A DNA stretch of 64,000 nucleotides, taken from positions 4,154,001 through 4,218,000 of the forward strand of contig NZ_CP108549.1 of assembly GCF_036010325.1 (NCBI RefSeq), read 5' to 3'. This DNA is from Streptomyces sp. NBC_01210. GTDB lineage: Bacteria; Actinomycetota; Actinomycetes; Streptomycetales; Streptomycetaceae. Below the pieces are notes generated by a model. It saw nothing but the letters and a program-made list of their open reading frames with translations, made no database searches and was not told the DNA's origin. Both the position numbers and the translations under genes were made by a program. This document shows, one piece after another, positions 7,786 through 17,800 of the stretch. The number at the start of each line of letters is the position of its first letter. Positions within the stretch are counted from its first letter, which is position 1.

Positions 7786-8298
7786 CTACGGCTCCGGCGT
7801 GACGAAGTACGAGGCGAAGCCCGTCAGGATCTCGTCCTCGGTGATCCTGCCGTCGCCGTCCCCGTCCAGCGCCGCCGCAACCTGCGTCGCGACACCCGGG
7901 GCCACCCCGAGCACGCGTAGCACCCGCTCGGCGGCGGAAGGGGTCACACCGCCGCCGTCCTCGTCGGCGATGGCGATCACGGCGTGGAGGAAGGGGCGGG
8001 CGATCTCGGCGAATCGCTGGGGATTGTCACGCAGTCTCTTCACCGCACCCGTGATGAACTCCTGGCGGGTGACCCGCTGGTCCCCGTCCACGTCGGCGAT
8101 TCCGGCCATGCCCTGCCAGAACGCCTCCGCACCGCTGTAGAGGGCCTGGCCCTTGTCACAGCGGGCGGTCGTGGAGAACTCGGCGAGCAGCGCGGCTGCC
8201 GCCCCGCTGAAGTCCTCACGGTCGATATAGCCATTGCCGTCCTGGTCGAAGGCGGCGAAGCGGGAAGCGATCTTGCGCTCGTACTCTGCGCTGTCCAT
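7786..8298 (-). CDS. Four-EF-hand calcium-binding protein
   Basis: 170 residues with four EF-hand loops in order: DQDGNGYIDREDF (near residue 19), DVDGDQRVTRQEF (near 72), DEDGGGVTPSAAE (near 113, with a Gly/Pro-rich and probably weak loop) and DGDGDGRITEDEI (near 148). The overall form matches the calerythrin/CabC-like calcium sensors of Streptomyces, which are cytoplasmic and have been linked to aerial growth. No signal peptide or membrane segment. It stands alone, convergent to the CoA ligase, with the STAS gene 112 bp upstream on the same strand. Confidence 0.9.
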   Translation of the reverse strand: MDSAEYERKIASRFAAFDQDGNGYIDREDFSGAAAALLAEFSTTARCDKGQALYSGAEAFWQGMAGIADVDGDQRVTRQEFITGAVKRLRDNPQRFAEIARPFLHAVIAIADEDGGGVTPSAAERVLRVLGVAPGVATQVAAALDGDGDGRITEDEILTGFASYFVTPEP

Positions 8299-8410
8299 GC
8301 GGGGAGCGTACGACCCCGAGCACTGACGCGTGCAAGTACTCCGCCAATTACGTCAGGACGACATCCAGGAGGACACCCGGTGACGGCGGAGAGTCACGCC
8401 ATGACTGCGG

Positions 8411-8785
8411 TCAGGCGGAGAGCGGCTGGGCCTCCTCGTCGACGGCCGAGCCCGCGTCCGCGTACACCTCGAAGAGCCGGCGCACACCGAGGGCGGCCAG
8501 GACCCGGTTGACGTGCGAGCCGTCCTCCGCGCCGCGAGCGGGGAGGATCAGCCGCATCCGGCCCTGGCAGGAGCGCAGCAGCCGACGGGCGGCGATCAGC
8601 ACGCCGACGCCGCTGGAGTCGCAGAAGAGCACCTCGGAGAGGTCGAGCACGAGGTCGCGGCGGCCGACGGCGACCGCGTCATGGACATGCTGACGCACCA
8701 CGGGCGAGGACACGAGGTCCAGCTCGCCGCAGACGTGCAGCACGGTCCACGCGCCGTGCCGGGTCTCGTCCACCGTGAGCATCAT
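8411..8785 (-). CDS. STAS-domain anti-sigma factor antagonist
   Basis: 124 residues. The ATG at 8785 (MMLTVDE) follows AGGAGGAGAGG, so a longer in-frame extension is rejected. The core strand LDLSEVLFCDSSGVGVLIAA holds the conserved DSSG at which SpoIIAA/RsbV proteins are phosphorylated by anti-sigma kinases. The upstream beta strand GAWTVLHVCGELDLVSSPVV is also typical. It is divergent from an ECF sigma/anti-sigma pair, but that anti-sigma is of the zinc type, so the kinase partner is more likely an RsbW-like protein such as 2817-3281 or one outside the window. Confidence 0.87.
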   Translation of the reverse strand: MMLTVDETRHGAWTVLHVCGELDLVSSPVVRQHVHDAVAVGRRDLVLDLSEVLFCDSSGVGVLIAARRLLRSCQGRMRLILPARGAEDGSHVNRVLAALGVRRLFEVYADAGSAVDEEAQPLSA

Positions 8786-9068
8786 GACCGGACCTCTCCT
8801 CCTGCCGATCCGGAGCCGTGCGACCGCCGGCCGGCAGACGCCGGCCGGCGGACACGGAAATCCGGAAGCTGTCCTTCCCCTCGCGGCTGCCCCACCGCTC
8901 AACCATGAAACACGATGCTCACAGCCGAAACACGATGCTCACGGCCATCGGTCTCCCGGCATCCCGGCCCTCCTCCGGCGCACACTTGCCGCAAAGATGC
9001 GTGCGTCCCCGGCCCCGCGCACTACATTCGAAGGGGCGACAGGCACAAAGCGCACGCTTGGGGGCCGT

Positions 9069-9650
9069 ATGGCAAGGGACACACCACCGCGCTGGGACCG
9101 CAAGATGCAGCAGCGGCTCGCGCGGGGAGAGGCCGCTGCCCTCGGCGAGTTCTACGACAGGTTCGCCTCGCTGGTGCACATGCTCGCCCACCGGGTGCTC
9201 GACGACGACACGGCGGCCGACCAGGTCACCCGCGAAGTCTTCGGCTACATCTGGGAGAACCCCGACGCGTACGACCCCAAGCAGGGCTCGATGCGGTCCT
9301 GGGTCGCCAGACTCACCAACAGCCAGGCCGTCCACCGGCTGCGCCAGACCGAGGCCGCCGCGCTCGCGGAAGGCGGCGAGGGCACCACGGAGGAGCTGGA
9401 GCAGAAGGTCCGCGGGGCGGCAGTGGCGGCCCGCGCCGACTACATCGTCACCTCCATGCCGGCGCCACTGCGGGCCGCACTGGAGCTCGCCTATTTCCAG
9501 CGCAGGGACTATCGCCAGACCGCGGCCGACCTCGGGGTCACCGAGGACGAGGCCAGGCGCCGGCTGCGGCTGGGCCTGCAACTGCTCTCCACCGCCCAGA
9601 CCCGCCCCCTGGAGGGCTCGTCCCCGCCCCGGTACGGACGCTCCTTGTGA
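9069..9650 (+). CDS. ECF-type RNA polymerase sigma factor
   Basis: 193 residues from ATG 9069 with GGGGG just before it. Region 2 (FYDRFASLVHMLAHRVLDDDTAADQVTREVFGYIWE, residues 23-58, then SMRSWVARLTNSQAVHRLRQ) and region 4 (MPAPLRAALELAYFQRRDYRQTAADLGVTEDEARRRLRLGL, near 132-172) are complete. Its stop overlaps the GTG of the anti-sigma gene (GTGA), the classic sigma/anti-sigma coupling. No promoter matching a clear self-recognised motif was identified. Role: directs RNA polymerase to a stress or developmental regulon. Confidence 0.9.
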   Translation: MARDTPPRWDRKMQQRLARGEAAALGEFYDRFASLVHMLAHRVLDDDTAADQVTREVFGYIWENPDAYDPKQGSMRSWVARLTNSQAVHRLRQTEAAALAEGGEGTTEELEQKVRGAAVAARADYIVTSMPAPLRAALELAYFQRRDYRQTAADLGVTEDEARRRLRLGLQLLSTAQTRPLEGSSPPRYGRSL

Positions 9651-10978
9651 ACGGCCCTCTGGACGGCGGCCGCGGCGCCGACGACGACGGCCGCGACGAG
9701 AGGCGCGGCGTGCCGCGTATACCGGGACCGCGGTGGGCGCCGGACGATCTGGATCCGCCGGCGCGCATCGTCCCGCTGCCGCCCGTACCGACCGCGCCGC
9801 GTGTGCCGCCCGCGCCGCCCGTACAACCGGGTGGCCGGCCCGAGACGGGTTGTGGCGGACCCGGTGGCGGCGACGAGGAGGGGCCTTCGCACAGCGTGCT
9901 GAAGTCACTGCTCGGCGCCTGGGCGCTGTCCGCCTGCTCCGCCGAGGAGACCGCGGCCGTCGAGGCGCACCTCGGCGACTGCGCGCCCTGCGCGGACGAG
10001 GCCCTGCGGCTGCGTGACGCCGTCGCTCTGCTGCACACCGACCGGGACCTGGACCTCGACCCGCTGCTGCGCTTCCGGGTGCTCGAGAACTGCCTGGTCC
10101 GCAGGCCCGCCCGTATCCCGGTGCCGGCCTGGGCGACTCCGTACGACGCGGAGACGGCGCGGCTCGACGCGCTGCTGCGGGACATCGCCGAGGTGGAATG
10201 GCATGCGCCGGTACGCCTCAAATGGTTCGAGGGCGAACGGCAGGTGAGCCGCAGAACCACCGTCGCCGGAGTCATCGGCCATCTCATGACCGTCGACGGA
10301 CTGGTCGCGGGCGCGCTGGGGCTGGACGATCCCCTCGGGTCCGACGCGCCGAGAGTGCCCACCGAGCGCACCGAGGCTTTCTGGCGCACCGCGGACCTGC
10401 CGCCCACCCGTACCGTCCGCGAGCCCTGGCGCGACCAGAGCCACACACTGATCCGCACGGTCTCCTTCGCCGGCCGCGGCGCCGCCGAACTCTCCGTCTC
10501 GTACGGGAACTTCGCCCTTCCACTGCGGGACTCCCTGCTGGACCGCGCCTTCGAGTGCTGGATGCACGCGGGCGACATCGCGGACGCGGTGGACTACCCG
10601 TACGAGCCACCGAGCGGCTCCCATCTGCACGGGATGATCGATCTGGCGGCCCGGCTGCTGCCTGCCGCGCTCGCCGACCGCAGACGTGCGGGCCTCGCCG
10701 GACCGGCCAGACATCTGGTCGCGGCCGGCGCACCGGGCCGGTCGCTGCATCTGGAGGTCGAGGGCTCGGGCGGCGGTAACTGGCACATCGCCCTGGACTC
10801 CCCGGCCGCGATCGGTTCCGCGGACCAGGCGGTGGCTCAAGTGGCCCTGGACGGCGTGGAGTTCTGCCGACTGGTGGCGGGCCATGTCTCGCCGGAGGAG
10901 GCCGCGGCGGGCCAGGACGGCGACCGGGAGGCGATCCGGGACGTGCTGTTCGCAGCGGCGTCGCTGAGCAGGCTCTAG
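9647..10978 (+). CDS. Zinc-finger anti-sigma factor fused to a maleylpyruvate-isomerase-like domain
   Basis: 443 residues, GTG at 9647 overlapping the sigma stop. Residues 1-80 are Pro/Arg-rich. A ZAS anti-sigma domain follows: LLGAWALSACSAEETAAVEAHL with HLGDCAPC giving HxxxCxxC (near residues 108-115). From about residue 165 the sequence resembles mycothiol-dependent maleylpyruvate isomerase/DinB-like proteins (TVAGVIGHLMTVDGLVAGAL, AFECWMHAGDIADAV). No transmembrane helix, so it is a cytoplasmic anti-sigma. The thiol-dependent fold suggests sensing of mycothiol or redox state; that is inference. Its stop shares the CTAG at 10975-10978 with the convergent permease gene. Confidence 0.85.
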   Translation: MNGPLDGGRGADDDGRDERRGVPRIPGPRWAPDDLDPPARIVPLPPVPTAPRVPPAPPVQPGGRPETGCGGPGGGDEEGPSHSVLKSLLGAWALSACSAEETAAVEAHLGDCAPCADEALRLRDAVALLHTDRDLDLDPLLRFRVLENCLVRRPARIPVPAWATPYDAETARLDALLRDIAEVEWHAPVRLKWFEGERQVSRRTTVAGVIGHLMTVDGLVAGALGLDDPLGSDAPRVPTERTEAFWRTADLPPTRTVREPWRDQSHTLIRTVSFAGRGAAELSVSYGNFALPLRDSLLDRAFECWMHAGDIADAVDYPYEPPSGSHLHGMIDLAARLLPAALADRRRAGLAGPARHLVAAGAPGRSLHLEVEGSGGGNWHIALDSPAAIGSADQAVAQVALDGVEFCRLVAGHVSPEEAAAGQDGDREAIRDVLFAAASLSRL

Positions 10979-12423
10979 AGGACTGATGAAGATCCTGTCG
11001 AGGAGGTGGCGCGCAGTCGGTCCCGGACCAGCGAGATCGCCACGACGAGTGCCGCGACCAGTGCGGAGAGAATCACCTGATCACGTCCGGCGTCGTCGGT
11101 GAGCATATAGACCAGGACGAAGGAGATCATTGCGATGGTCGCCCAGGTCAGGTACGGGAAGAGCCACATCCGTACGACGAGCTTGTCCGGTGATTCGCGC
11201 AGCAGGATGGGGCGCATCTTCAGCTGGGTGAAGCAGATGACCAGCCAGACGAACAGGGCGATGGCACCGGAGGAGTTCAGCAGGAACAGGAACACCGTGT
11301 CGGGCCACTGGTAGTTGAAGAAGACGGCGACGAAGCCGAAGACGACCGATCCCAGGATGGCGGCCTGCGGCACGCCACGGCTGTTGGTACGGGCGAATGC
11401 TGTGGGTGCGTCACCGCGCCGGCCGAGCGAGAAGGCCATGCGGGAGGCGGTGTACAGACCGGAGTTGAGGCAGGACAGCACGGCGGTAAGGACGATGACG
11501 TTCATGATCTGGCCGGCGTGCGGGATGCCGATCGCGTCGAGCGCCGCTACGTACGAGCCCTTCTCCTTGATCGCCGGGTCGTCCCACCTGAGCAGAGAGA
11601 CCACGACCAGGATCGAGCCGAGGTAGAAGACGCCGATCCGCCAGATCACGCTGTTGGTGGCCTTGGTGACGGCACGTCGCGGGTTCTCCGACTCACCGGC
11701 GGCAAGGGTGACGATCTCGCTTCCCATGAAGGAGAAGACGACCATGAGGATGCCGGTGAGGATCGCCCCGGGGCCGTTGGGCAGGAACCCGCCGTGGCCG
11801 GTCAGATGGGCCAGGCCGACAGATTCGTGGCCGGAGCCGGGCAGTACGCCGAACACCGCCAGAGCGCCGATCACGATGAAGCCGGCGATGGCAACGACCT
11901 TGATACCGGCGAACCAGAACTCGAACTCGCCGTAGGAGCCGACCGAGGCCAAGTTGGTCGCCGTGAGGACGACCATGACGATGAGGGCCCAGCCCCACTG
12001 CGGGACGGCCGGCACCCATCCCTCCAGGATCTTCGCGCCGGCGGTGGCCTCGACGGCCAGGACCACGACCCAGAAGAACCAGTACAGCCAGCCGATGGAG
12101 AAGCCGGCCCAGCGGCCCAGCGCCCGGTCGGCGTAGGCGGAGAACGAGCCGGAGGTGGGGTGGGCCGCGGCCATCTCGCCGAGCATCCGCATGACGAAGA
12201 CGACCATCGCGCCCACCAGGGCGTACGACAGCAGGATGCCGGGGCCGGCGGCCGCGATCCCGGAGGCGGAACCGACGAACAGGCCGGCGCCGATCACACC
12301 GCCGATCGCGATCATCGACAGATGACGGTTCTTGAGCCCGGCACTGAGTCCGTCCGCGGACGGCGTCTGCCCGCTCTCACGGGGTGGCGAAGCCATGTCG
12401 GTGTTCGTGGGGTGCGCGCTCAT
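10975..12423 (-). CDS. Amino acid permease, APC superfamily (GabP/AAT type)
   Basis: 482 residues with about twelve hydrophobic helices. The first carries the AAT-family signature GLKNRHLSMIAIGGVIGAGLFVGSA; the second reads GILLSYALVGAMVVFVMRML. The cytoplasmic loop ESENPRRAVTKATNSVIWRI is conserved in proton-coupled amino acid symporters such as GabP, AnsP and AroP. The substrate cannot be read from sequence. The 5-prime region (12424-12983) is long and carries 35-bp tandem repeats but no evident second gene. Confidence 0.88.
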   Translation of the reverse strand: MSAHPTNTDMASPPRESGQTPSADGLSAGLKNRHLSMIAIGGVIGAGLFVGSASGIAAAGPGILLSYALVGAMVVFVMRMLGEMAAAHPTSGSFSAYADRALGRWAGFSIGWLYWFFWVVVLAVEATAGAKILEGWVPAVPQWGWALIVMVVLTATNLASVGSYGEFEFWFAGIKVVAIAGFIVIGALAVFGVLPGSGHESVGLAHLTGHGGFLPNGPGAILTGILMVVFSFMGSEIVTLAAGESENPRRAVTKATNSVIWRIGVFYLGSILVVVSLLRWDDPAIKEKGSYVAALDAIGIPHAGQIMNVIVLTAVLSCLNSGLYTASRMAFSLGRRGDAPTAFARTNSRGVPQAAILGSVVFGFVAVFFNYQWPDTVFLFLLNSSGAIALFVWLVICFTQLKMRPILLRESPDKLVVRMWLFPYLTWATIAMISFVLVYMLTDDAGRDQVILSALVAALVVAISLVRDRLRATSSTGSSSVL

Positions 12424-12842
12424 GCTCAGTCCTTACAGAGGAAAGGAATCGGGACAGAGGGAAGAGATCTGGGCAAAACCGTCCTGCGGGGTCGTGCACA
12501 TGCCGAGCACGGGTGGGACGACGGTGTGTACGACCACTCGGGAGGCCGGAAGGCGGGCCGATCGGGTCTGCCTGTTCGCGGCCTGTCGCGGTTGCCGATG
12601 CCCACGTGTCGGGTGAGGACGGCCGTCCGGCTCATCGGGCTCGGCTACATGGAGCCGCCGGGGGCGAGGACACGTGAGAGTGGGGAGCGCCAGGGGGTGA
12701 CCCGGCGCGCGGAATCGGGGTACGCAGACGATAGGAGCGAGCGCGGCCGGGCCACCATGGACAGATGTCACGCACGCTGGAGCGCTGTTCAGACACATGC
12801 TCAAACGCAGTCGCGGATGTGCAGTCCGATTCGCCCTACCAG

Positions 12843-12931
12843 CACGGCGACGGCCCGGCGCTACGGCAGAGGTCCGGCACGGCGACAGCCCGGCGCTACG
12901 GCAGAGGTCCGGCACGGCGACAGCCCGGCGA
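12843..12931. repeat. 35-bp tandem repeat, 2.5 copies
   Basis: Units start at 12843, 12878 and 12913 (period exactly 35), reading CACGGCGAC(A/G)GCCCGGCGCT onward; the third copy is partial. The repeat lies in the 560-bp gene-free region between the permease and TrkA-like genes. Nothing else recognisable is seen in that region. Confidence 0.85.
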
Positions 12932-12983
12932 CGGCGGCGGTGATACGGCCGAGGTCCCCGCATCCGGTGGCTGTCGGGACCTG

Positions 12984-14375
12984 TCACGGCCAGGTGGCCG
13001 GACGGCAGCCCGGGAGACAAGCGTCGGCGATCTCCGCCGGGGCGTCGCCTTCCGGCGGGTGATCGCAGCGCTCTGCCGACGGCCACGGCACGAAAGCCCC
13101 GTCCCCGCACTGCACCAGCAGCCGCTTGCCGTGTGTCACCACGCCCCGCGGCCGCAGCCCGCTCAGGCTCGCGGTCGTATACGCGGCGGTCAGGCTGTTG
13201 AGGTCGTGGACGTCGCCGATCCGGAACAGGGACCGGGTCTCTGCGATGGCCTCGTGCTCGCCCGCGCGCATGACCACCCGCAACTCCGGTGCGACGGCCA
13301 GGGCTGCCACCGATACGGCGATGTTGTCCAGGTCGTCGGAGGCCACGGCGGCCAGCGCCTGCGCCTGCGGCAGATTGAGCGTGCTCAGCACGAACCGGTC
13401 GGTCGCGTCGGCGACGACCACGGGCACGCCCAGTGCCCTGGCCAGACGCAGCATCGGCGCTGCCGGATTCCGCTCGAGTGCGATCACGCCGATGCCCAGA
13501 GCCTGCAGCTGAGTGCAGAGGCGCAGGCCGACCTGCCCGAGCCCGACAACGACCACATGCCCCGCCCGCGGCAGAGCACGGGAGCCCACGATGCCGACCG
13601 CGCGCGGTCCCAGCAGACGATCGACCATCCCCGCGGTGAACACAGCGGTGAACACAATGGTGACAAGCATCGCGACGGCAGAGAACACCAGATAGGCGTC
13701 CGAACCATGGGCGGCCGCCGGGCCGACGGCAGATACCGTTCGCGCCGCTTCGAACAAAGCCTCCACAGGCGGGCGGTGGTTCAGGGCCACGGCCCAGGAC
13801 CAGTCGGCCAGCAGCACCGCGAGCAGCCCGGCCAGACCCGTCAGCATGATCCGCGAGCTGCCGTCGTGCGGCCGCAGCTGCCCTCGGATCCTGCCCAGCC
13901 GGGCCCGGCACCGCAGCGAGCGCGGCGGCCGCCACGACTCCAGGCGCACGGCCCCCTCCTGCCAACGAGCGCCTATGTGGCCCGCAGGTGTCCCGGTCAG
14001 GCTCAGCAGATCGGGCTGGAGGCAGGCGGCAAGGAGAACGGGCGCGGCGACATCGGCCGGCGAGGTGACCTGACAGTTCGGCAGTACGCGCAGCAGCTGC
14101 TCACTGACCGTCCGGTCGAAGACCGTCACCACCAGCTTGACGTTGGGGCGGATGTGCTCAACGGCGAGCGCGTAGCGCAAGGACTCCACGTCGTCGTCGA
14201 GGAGCACCGCAACGCCGGCCACCTCCCGCCGCAGCGCCCGGCGCAGATCCTCGTCCCCGGGACGGTCGAGGTGACACACAAGATGTCCGGCCGACTGCAG
14301 CACACCGCAAACCCTGCGCGCCATGTCGCTGCCGATCACCACGAAGTACTGCCGTGGCACTGCGCTCTCGGGCAT
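12984..14375 (-). CDS. Two-TrkA-domain NAD-binding membrane protein (K+ channel/RCK-like)
   Basis: 463 residues from ATG 14375, chosen because GAGGGAG lies nine bases upstream. It opens with a Rossmann-like TrkA-N domain (YFVVIGSDMARRVCGVLQSAGH). It continues with two hydrophobic helices near residues 190-210 (IMLTGLAGLLAVLLADWSW) and 240-265 (DAYLVFSAVAMLVTIVFTAV), then a second, better-preserved TrkA-N/RCK domain (HVVVVGLGQVGLRLCTQL, GxGxxG). The layout matches two-helix potassium channels gated by RCK domains, but the loop between the helices reads TVSAVGPAAAHGSD and has no TVGYG selectivity filter. It may not conduct potassium itself. Confidence 0.8.
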   Translation of the reverse strand: MPESAVPRQYFVVIGSDMARRVCGVLQSAGHLVCHLDRPGDEDLRRALRREVAGVAVLLDDDVESLRYALAVEHIRPNVKLVVTVFDRTVSEQLLRVLPNCQVTSPADVAAPVLLAACLQPDLLSLTGTPAGHIGARWQEGAVRLESWRPPRSLRCRARLGRIRGQLRPHDGSSRIMLTGLAGLLAVLLADWSWAVALNHRPPVEALFEAARTVSAVGPAAAHGSDAYLVFSAVAMLVTIVFTAVFTAGMVDRLLGPRAVGIVGSRALPRAGHVVVVGLGQVGLRLCTQLQALGIGVIALERNPAAPMLRLARALGVPVVVADATDRFVLSTLNLPQAQALAAVASDDLDNIAVSVAALAVAPELRVVMRAGEHEAIAETRSLFRIGDVHDLNSLTAAYTTASLSGLRPRGVVTHGKRLLVQCGDGAFVPWPSAERCDHPPEGDAPAEIADACLPGCRPATWP

Positions 14376-14519
14376 CACTGCGCACTCCCTCACCTCTCGG
14401 GTGGTGAGAACGCTAGGGGCCCGCACCGCCTGTGTGCTCGTCCCTGTGTCTGACATCGGAGGGCCCTGGGTTGTACGCCTGCACAAGACCGAAGGGAGCC
14501 TGCCGCTTGAGCAGTACCA

Positions 14520-14825
14520 TCATTCGCCGCCCACGCTGATGTTCGGGTTGCCGTCGCGCCCCTGCGGCTTCAGCTCGATCTGGATCGTGTGGGTGCGGTC
14601 GCGCGCCGCCGAACCGCCGCCGCCCGCCGTGACCACCCCGATCCGCAGCTCGGCCCGGCCGCTGCCCTCCCGCCGCACCTGCACAGCGAACTCCAGATTC
14701 ACCTTCTCCACACTGAACTTGAGGTCGCGCCCCTCGCCGTCCCGCTGCGCCCGTTCCAGCTCGTCCCGGACCTGTCCGATCACTTCGGCCAGCCCGGCCA
14801 CCGCGGTGTCGTCACGCTCAGCCAT
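14520..14825 (-). CDS. Trypco2 family protein (trypsin-co-occurring domain 2)
   Basis: 101 residues: an N-terminal helix (GLAEVIGQVRDELERAQRDG), then three to four beta strands (LKFSVEKVNLEFAVQVRR, ELRIGVVTAG, HTIQIELKP) and a short Gly/Asn tail. This alpha-plus-beta layout is that of the trypco2 domain, named because its genes sit beside intracellular trypsin-like proteases in proposed bacterial conflict and signalling systems. Here it is divergent from just such a protease-kinase gene with only 36 bp between start codons. It probably binds or is cleaved by that protease. No signal peptide or membrane helix. Confidence 0.85.
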   Translation of the reverse strand: MAERDDTAVAGLAEVIGQVRDELERAQRDGEGRDLKFSVEKVNLEFAVQVRREGSGRAELRIGVVTAGGGGSAARDRTHTIQIELKPQGRDGNPNISVGGE

Positions 14826-14843
14826 CGCGCACCTCGTCTCCTG

Positions 14844-14850
14844 TAGTTAT
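14844..14850 (+). promoter_or_regulatory. Candidate -10 element for a leaderless transcript
   Basis: TAGTTAT lies 11 bases before the ATG at 14862. No Shine-Dalgarno precedes that ATG, and the gap to the divergent trypco2 start is only 36 bp, so a transcript beginning at or near the ATG is the simplest reading. No clear -35 was found. Confidence 0.35.
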
Positions 14851-14861
14851 CGTTGAGCAGT

Positions 14862-17800
14862 ATGAGGGAGCCGTTGCGCACGTCCAACTCAGCGCCGCAC
14901 GAGGAGAGTTGGCGAGTCTGTCTGCTCCGTACGCAGGACCGGGCCACCCGCCCGCTCGGGGCCGGAGTGCTGCTCCCGGGGGGTCTGGTGCTCACCTGCG
15001 CCCATACGGTGCTGTCCCGCCCCGACCGGTCCGGCATCCGCACCCCGTTCGACACCGTCTACGTCGACGTCCCGCACGTCACCCTCTCCGGCGGCGTCTC
15101 CGAACCCCTGCCCGCCCGGCTGCTGCGGCAGTATCTGGTGCCGCCCACCCCACACTTCAGTGGCGACCTCGCCCTGCTCAAGCTGGACGAGGAGCCGCCC
15201 GTGGCGCATGCCGTACTGCACCGCCAGATCCCCGCGCGCAAGGAACCGGTGCACTTCACCGGCTACCCGGAGGACCTGCCGGGCGGCGAGCACCTCGACG
15301 CCCGGCTGATGGGGCGGGGCGGGCCCTCGCCCACGCCCGAGTGGGTGCAGCTGGACACGGAGGGTTCGGCGTACGTGGTCCGGCGCGGCTACAGCGGCGC
15401 CGGGGTCGTCCAGAGCCGCTCGCGCCGCCTCATCGGCATCGTGGCCCACCAGTTCGGTACCCCGGAAGCGCCCGTTCGGCGCGAGCACGCGTACATGATC
15501 CCGACCGAGACGGTGCTGAAGCATCTGCCTCTTGAGCGGCTGGGGCTGACGGTGACGGGGCACCGGGCCGTCTCCCGCGATGTCGCCGTCGCCCCGGACA
15601 GGACCGCCTCGGGCCGGGTGCCGGGGCTGCACCGCCGGCTCACCCGTTGGCTGGACGGCGCACCGGACACGGACCCCGTAGAGCTCGCCTTCGCCGGTGA
15701 GGGTGAGCACGAACTGCTGCACACGATCCGCTCGGCCCTCACGCTGGCGGACCGGGAGCAGAGCCCGCCGTCCGCGTCCGGGAGTTCGGTGGGCGAGCCG
15801 CAGGTGGGCAGCATCGACATCGCCGTCGACGCCACCAACCGCACCGTCGAGAACCTCGCCGTCCACGCCGCCGGCCGCATAGGCCTGGACCCGCCGTCCG
15901 GCACGCCCGAACCGGAGTCGCCTTCCCGTACCACCGAACCGGACGCCCCGTCCCGTACGCCCGAACCGGACACTCCGTCCCGTACGCCCCACCAGGCACT
16001 GCTCGCCCGGATCGCCGACGAGAGCCCGCCGCTCTTCGCCGCCTTCCTCGCCGTCGACCGGTCCGCCTCCACGGACGCCGAGATCGTGGCACTGCTGCGG
16101 GCCCTGCGCGCCCGGGACGACAGCCGGCTGCTCCTCGTCTTCAGCGACCGGCGCTCCCCGCTGCTCGCGCAGGTCCGCGCCGAACTCCTCGAGCCCGAGT
16201 GGCCCGACCGGCGCGCGGACCGGCTCGGGACGCGCGTGGCCCGGCTGGCCGAGACCGAGCAGCGGTTACGGCAGCTGCCCGCGAACCCGGTCACGGGCGG
16301 CCGCCCCGCCCCGCGGCGGCCCGAGCCGCGGACGCCGAGGCTCCGCCGGGAGCTCCAACAGCTGCGGCGCGGCAGTCCGTTGTTCGACTCGCCCGCTCTG
16401 CCGCACGCGCTGTTCCGGCTCGCCGTCGACATCGAGACGGCCCTGCTGGAGGCCGAGAGCGCCGAGCAGGCGCTGACCGGTCCGCTGGGCCCGCACGAGT
16501 TCGTCGTGGAGCCGCCCGGCGAAGGTCTCACGGATCTGCCGGTCGTCGCCGTACGCGATCCGGACGCGCTGGTCACCGCCCCGGCCGGGCACCAGCTCGC
16601 GGGCGGCGACCGGCTGCACCAGCAGTACGAGGTGGTGGGTCCGTTCGGCCGGGGCAGCCACGGTCAGGTGTATCTCGCCCGCGATCTCCTGCTGGAGAAC
16701 CGGCCCGTGGCGCTCAAGGGGATCCTCGACCCGGGCAACCCCGCAGCCGTCCTCCAGGCCCACCAGGAGCGGCTGCGGCTGGTCAGCCTCAACCATCCAT
16801 CCGTCATCCGGGTGGTCAACTACGCACGGCATCCGTCGTCCTCGGCGGAGTTCATCGTGATGGAGTTCGCCAACGGCGCGCCGCTGGAGTGGGTCGCGGC
16901 CCGGATCGCCCGGCACGATCCGCCGTTCTCCGGACCCCGGGTCCGCGAGTTCATCGTCGCGTACGGGCTGCGCATCCTGGACGCGTTCAGCTATCTGCAC
17001 GACCAGGAAGGTCTTGTCTACGGCGATCTCTCCCTCACCAACGTCCTGCACTGCGGCAACGGCATCAAGCTCATCGACGTCGCGGGCGTACGCGAGCCCG
17101 GCGCACCGGGACCGGTCAGCCACCGGCCGCCGGAGACCGGAGCCGCGGGCGAGATGACCACCGCGGGCGATCTCTACACCGTGGGCGCCGTCCTCAGCGA
17201 GCTCCTCGCCAAGGCCCCGGCGCCGCCCGCGGACCTCGGCACGGAGTCGCTGCAGCGGGCCCTGCACCGCGCCATGGCACCCGATCCCCAGCAGCGGTAC
17301 GCCTCCGCCCAGGAGATGGCTCTCCAGCTCCGCGGAGTCCTGCGCGAACTGCGCTCCCTGCGGCTCGGCGTGGAGACCTTCGAGCCGTCGCCGCTCTTCG
17401 ACCGGGCGGCCACGGCGCTGGACGGGCAGCTGGGCAAGGCCCCGCCGCTGGACCGCTGGCGGGAGGACAGCAGCCGCAGCTACCGCCTCGGCGCACAGGT
17501 GCCGGGGCCTGCCGAGGCCGCCGTCGCCCTGCCCGTACCCAAGGCGGATCAGCAGGACCCCAACTGGAAGGAGCTGCAGCGCACTTCGTACGACGACCCG
17601 GTCGGACTGCTCCAGCTCAGCGGCGAGTGGCTGGAGTCGCCCGAGCTCCATCTGCTGCGCTGCCGGCTCCATCTCGAGCTCGCCCGCGACCAGTTGCGGC
17701 AACGGGTCGAACAGCTGGAAGCCGCGACCAGAGAGCTCAAGGGAGCCCATCGCATACTCGGCGACCGGGCCCGTTACGACTGGCGGCTGAACTGGCACCA

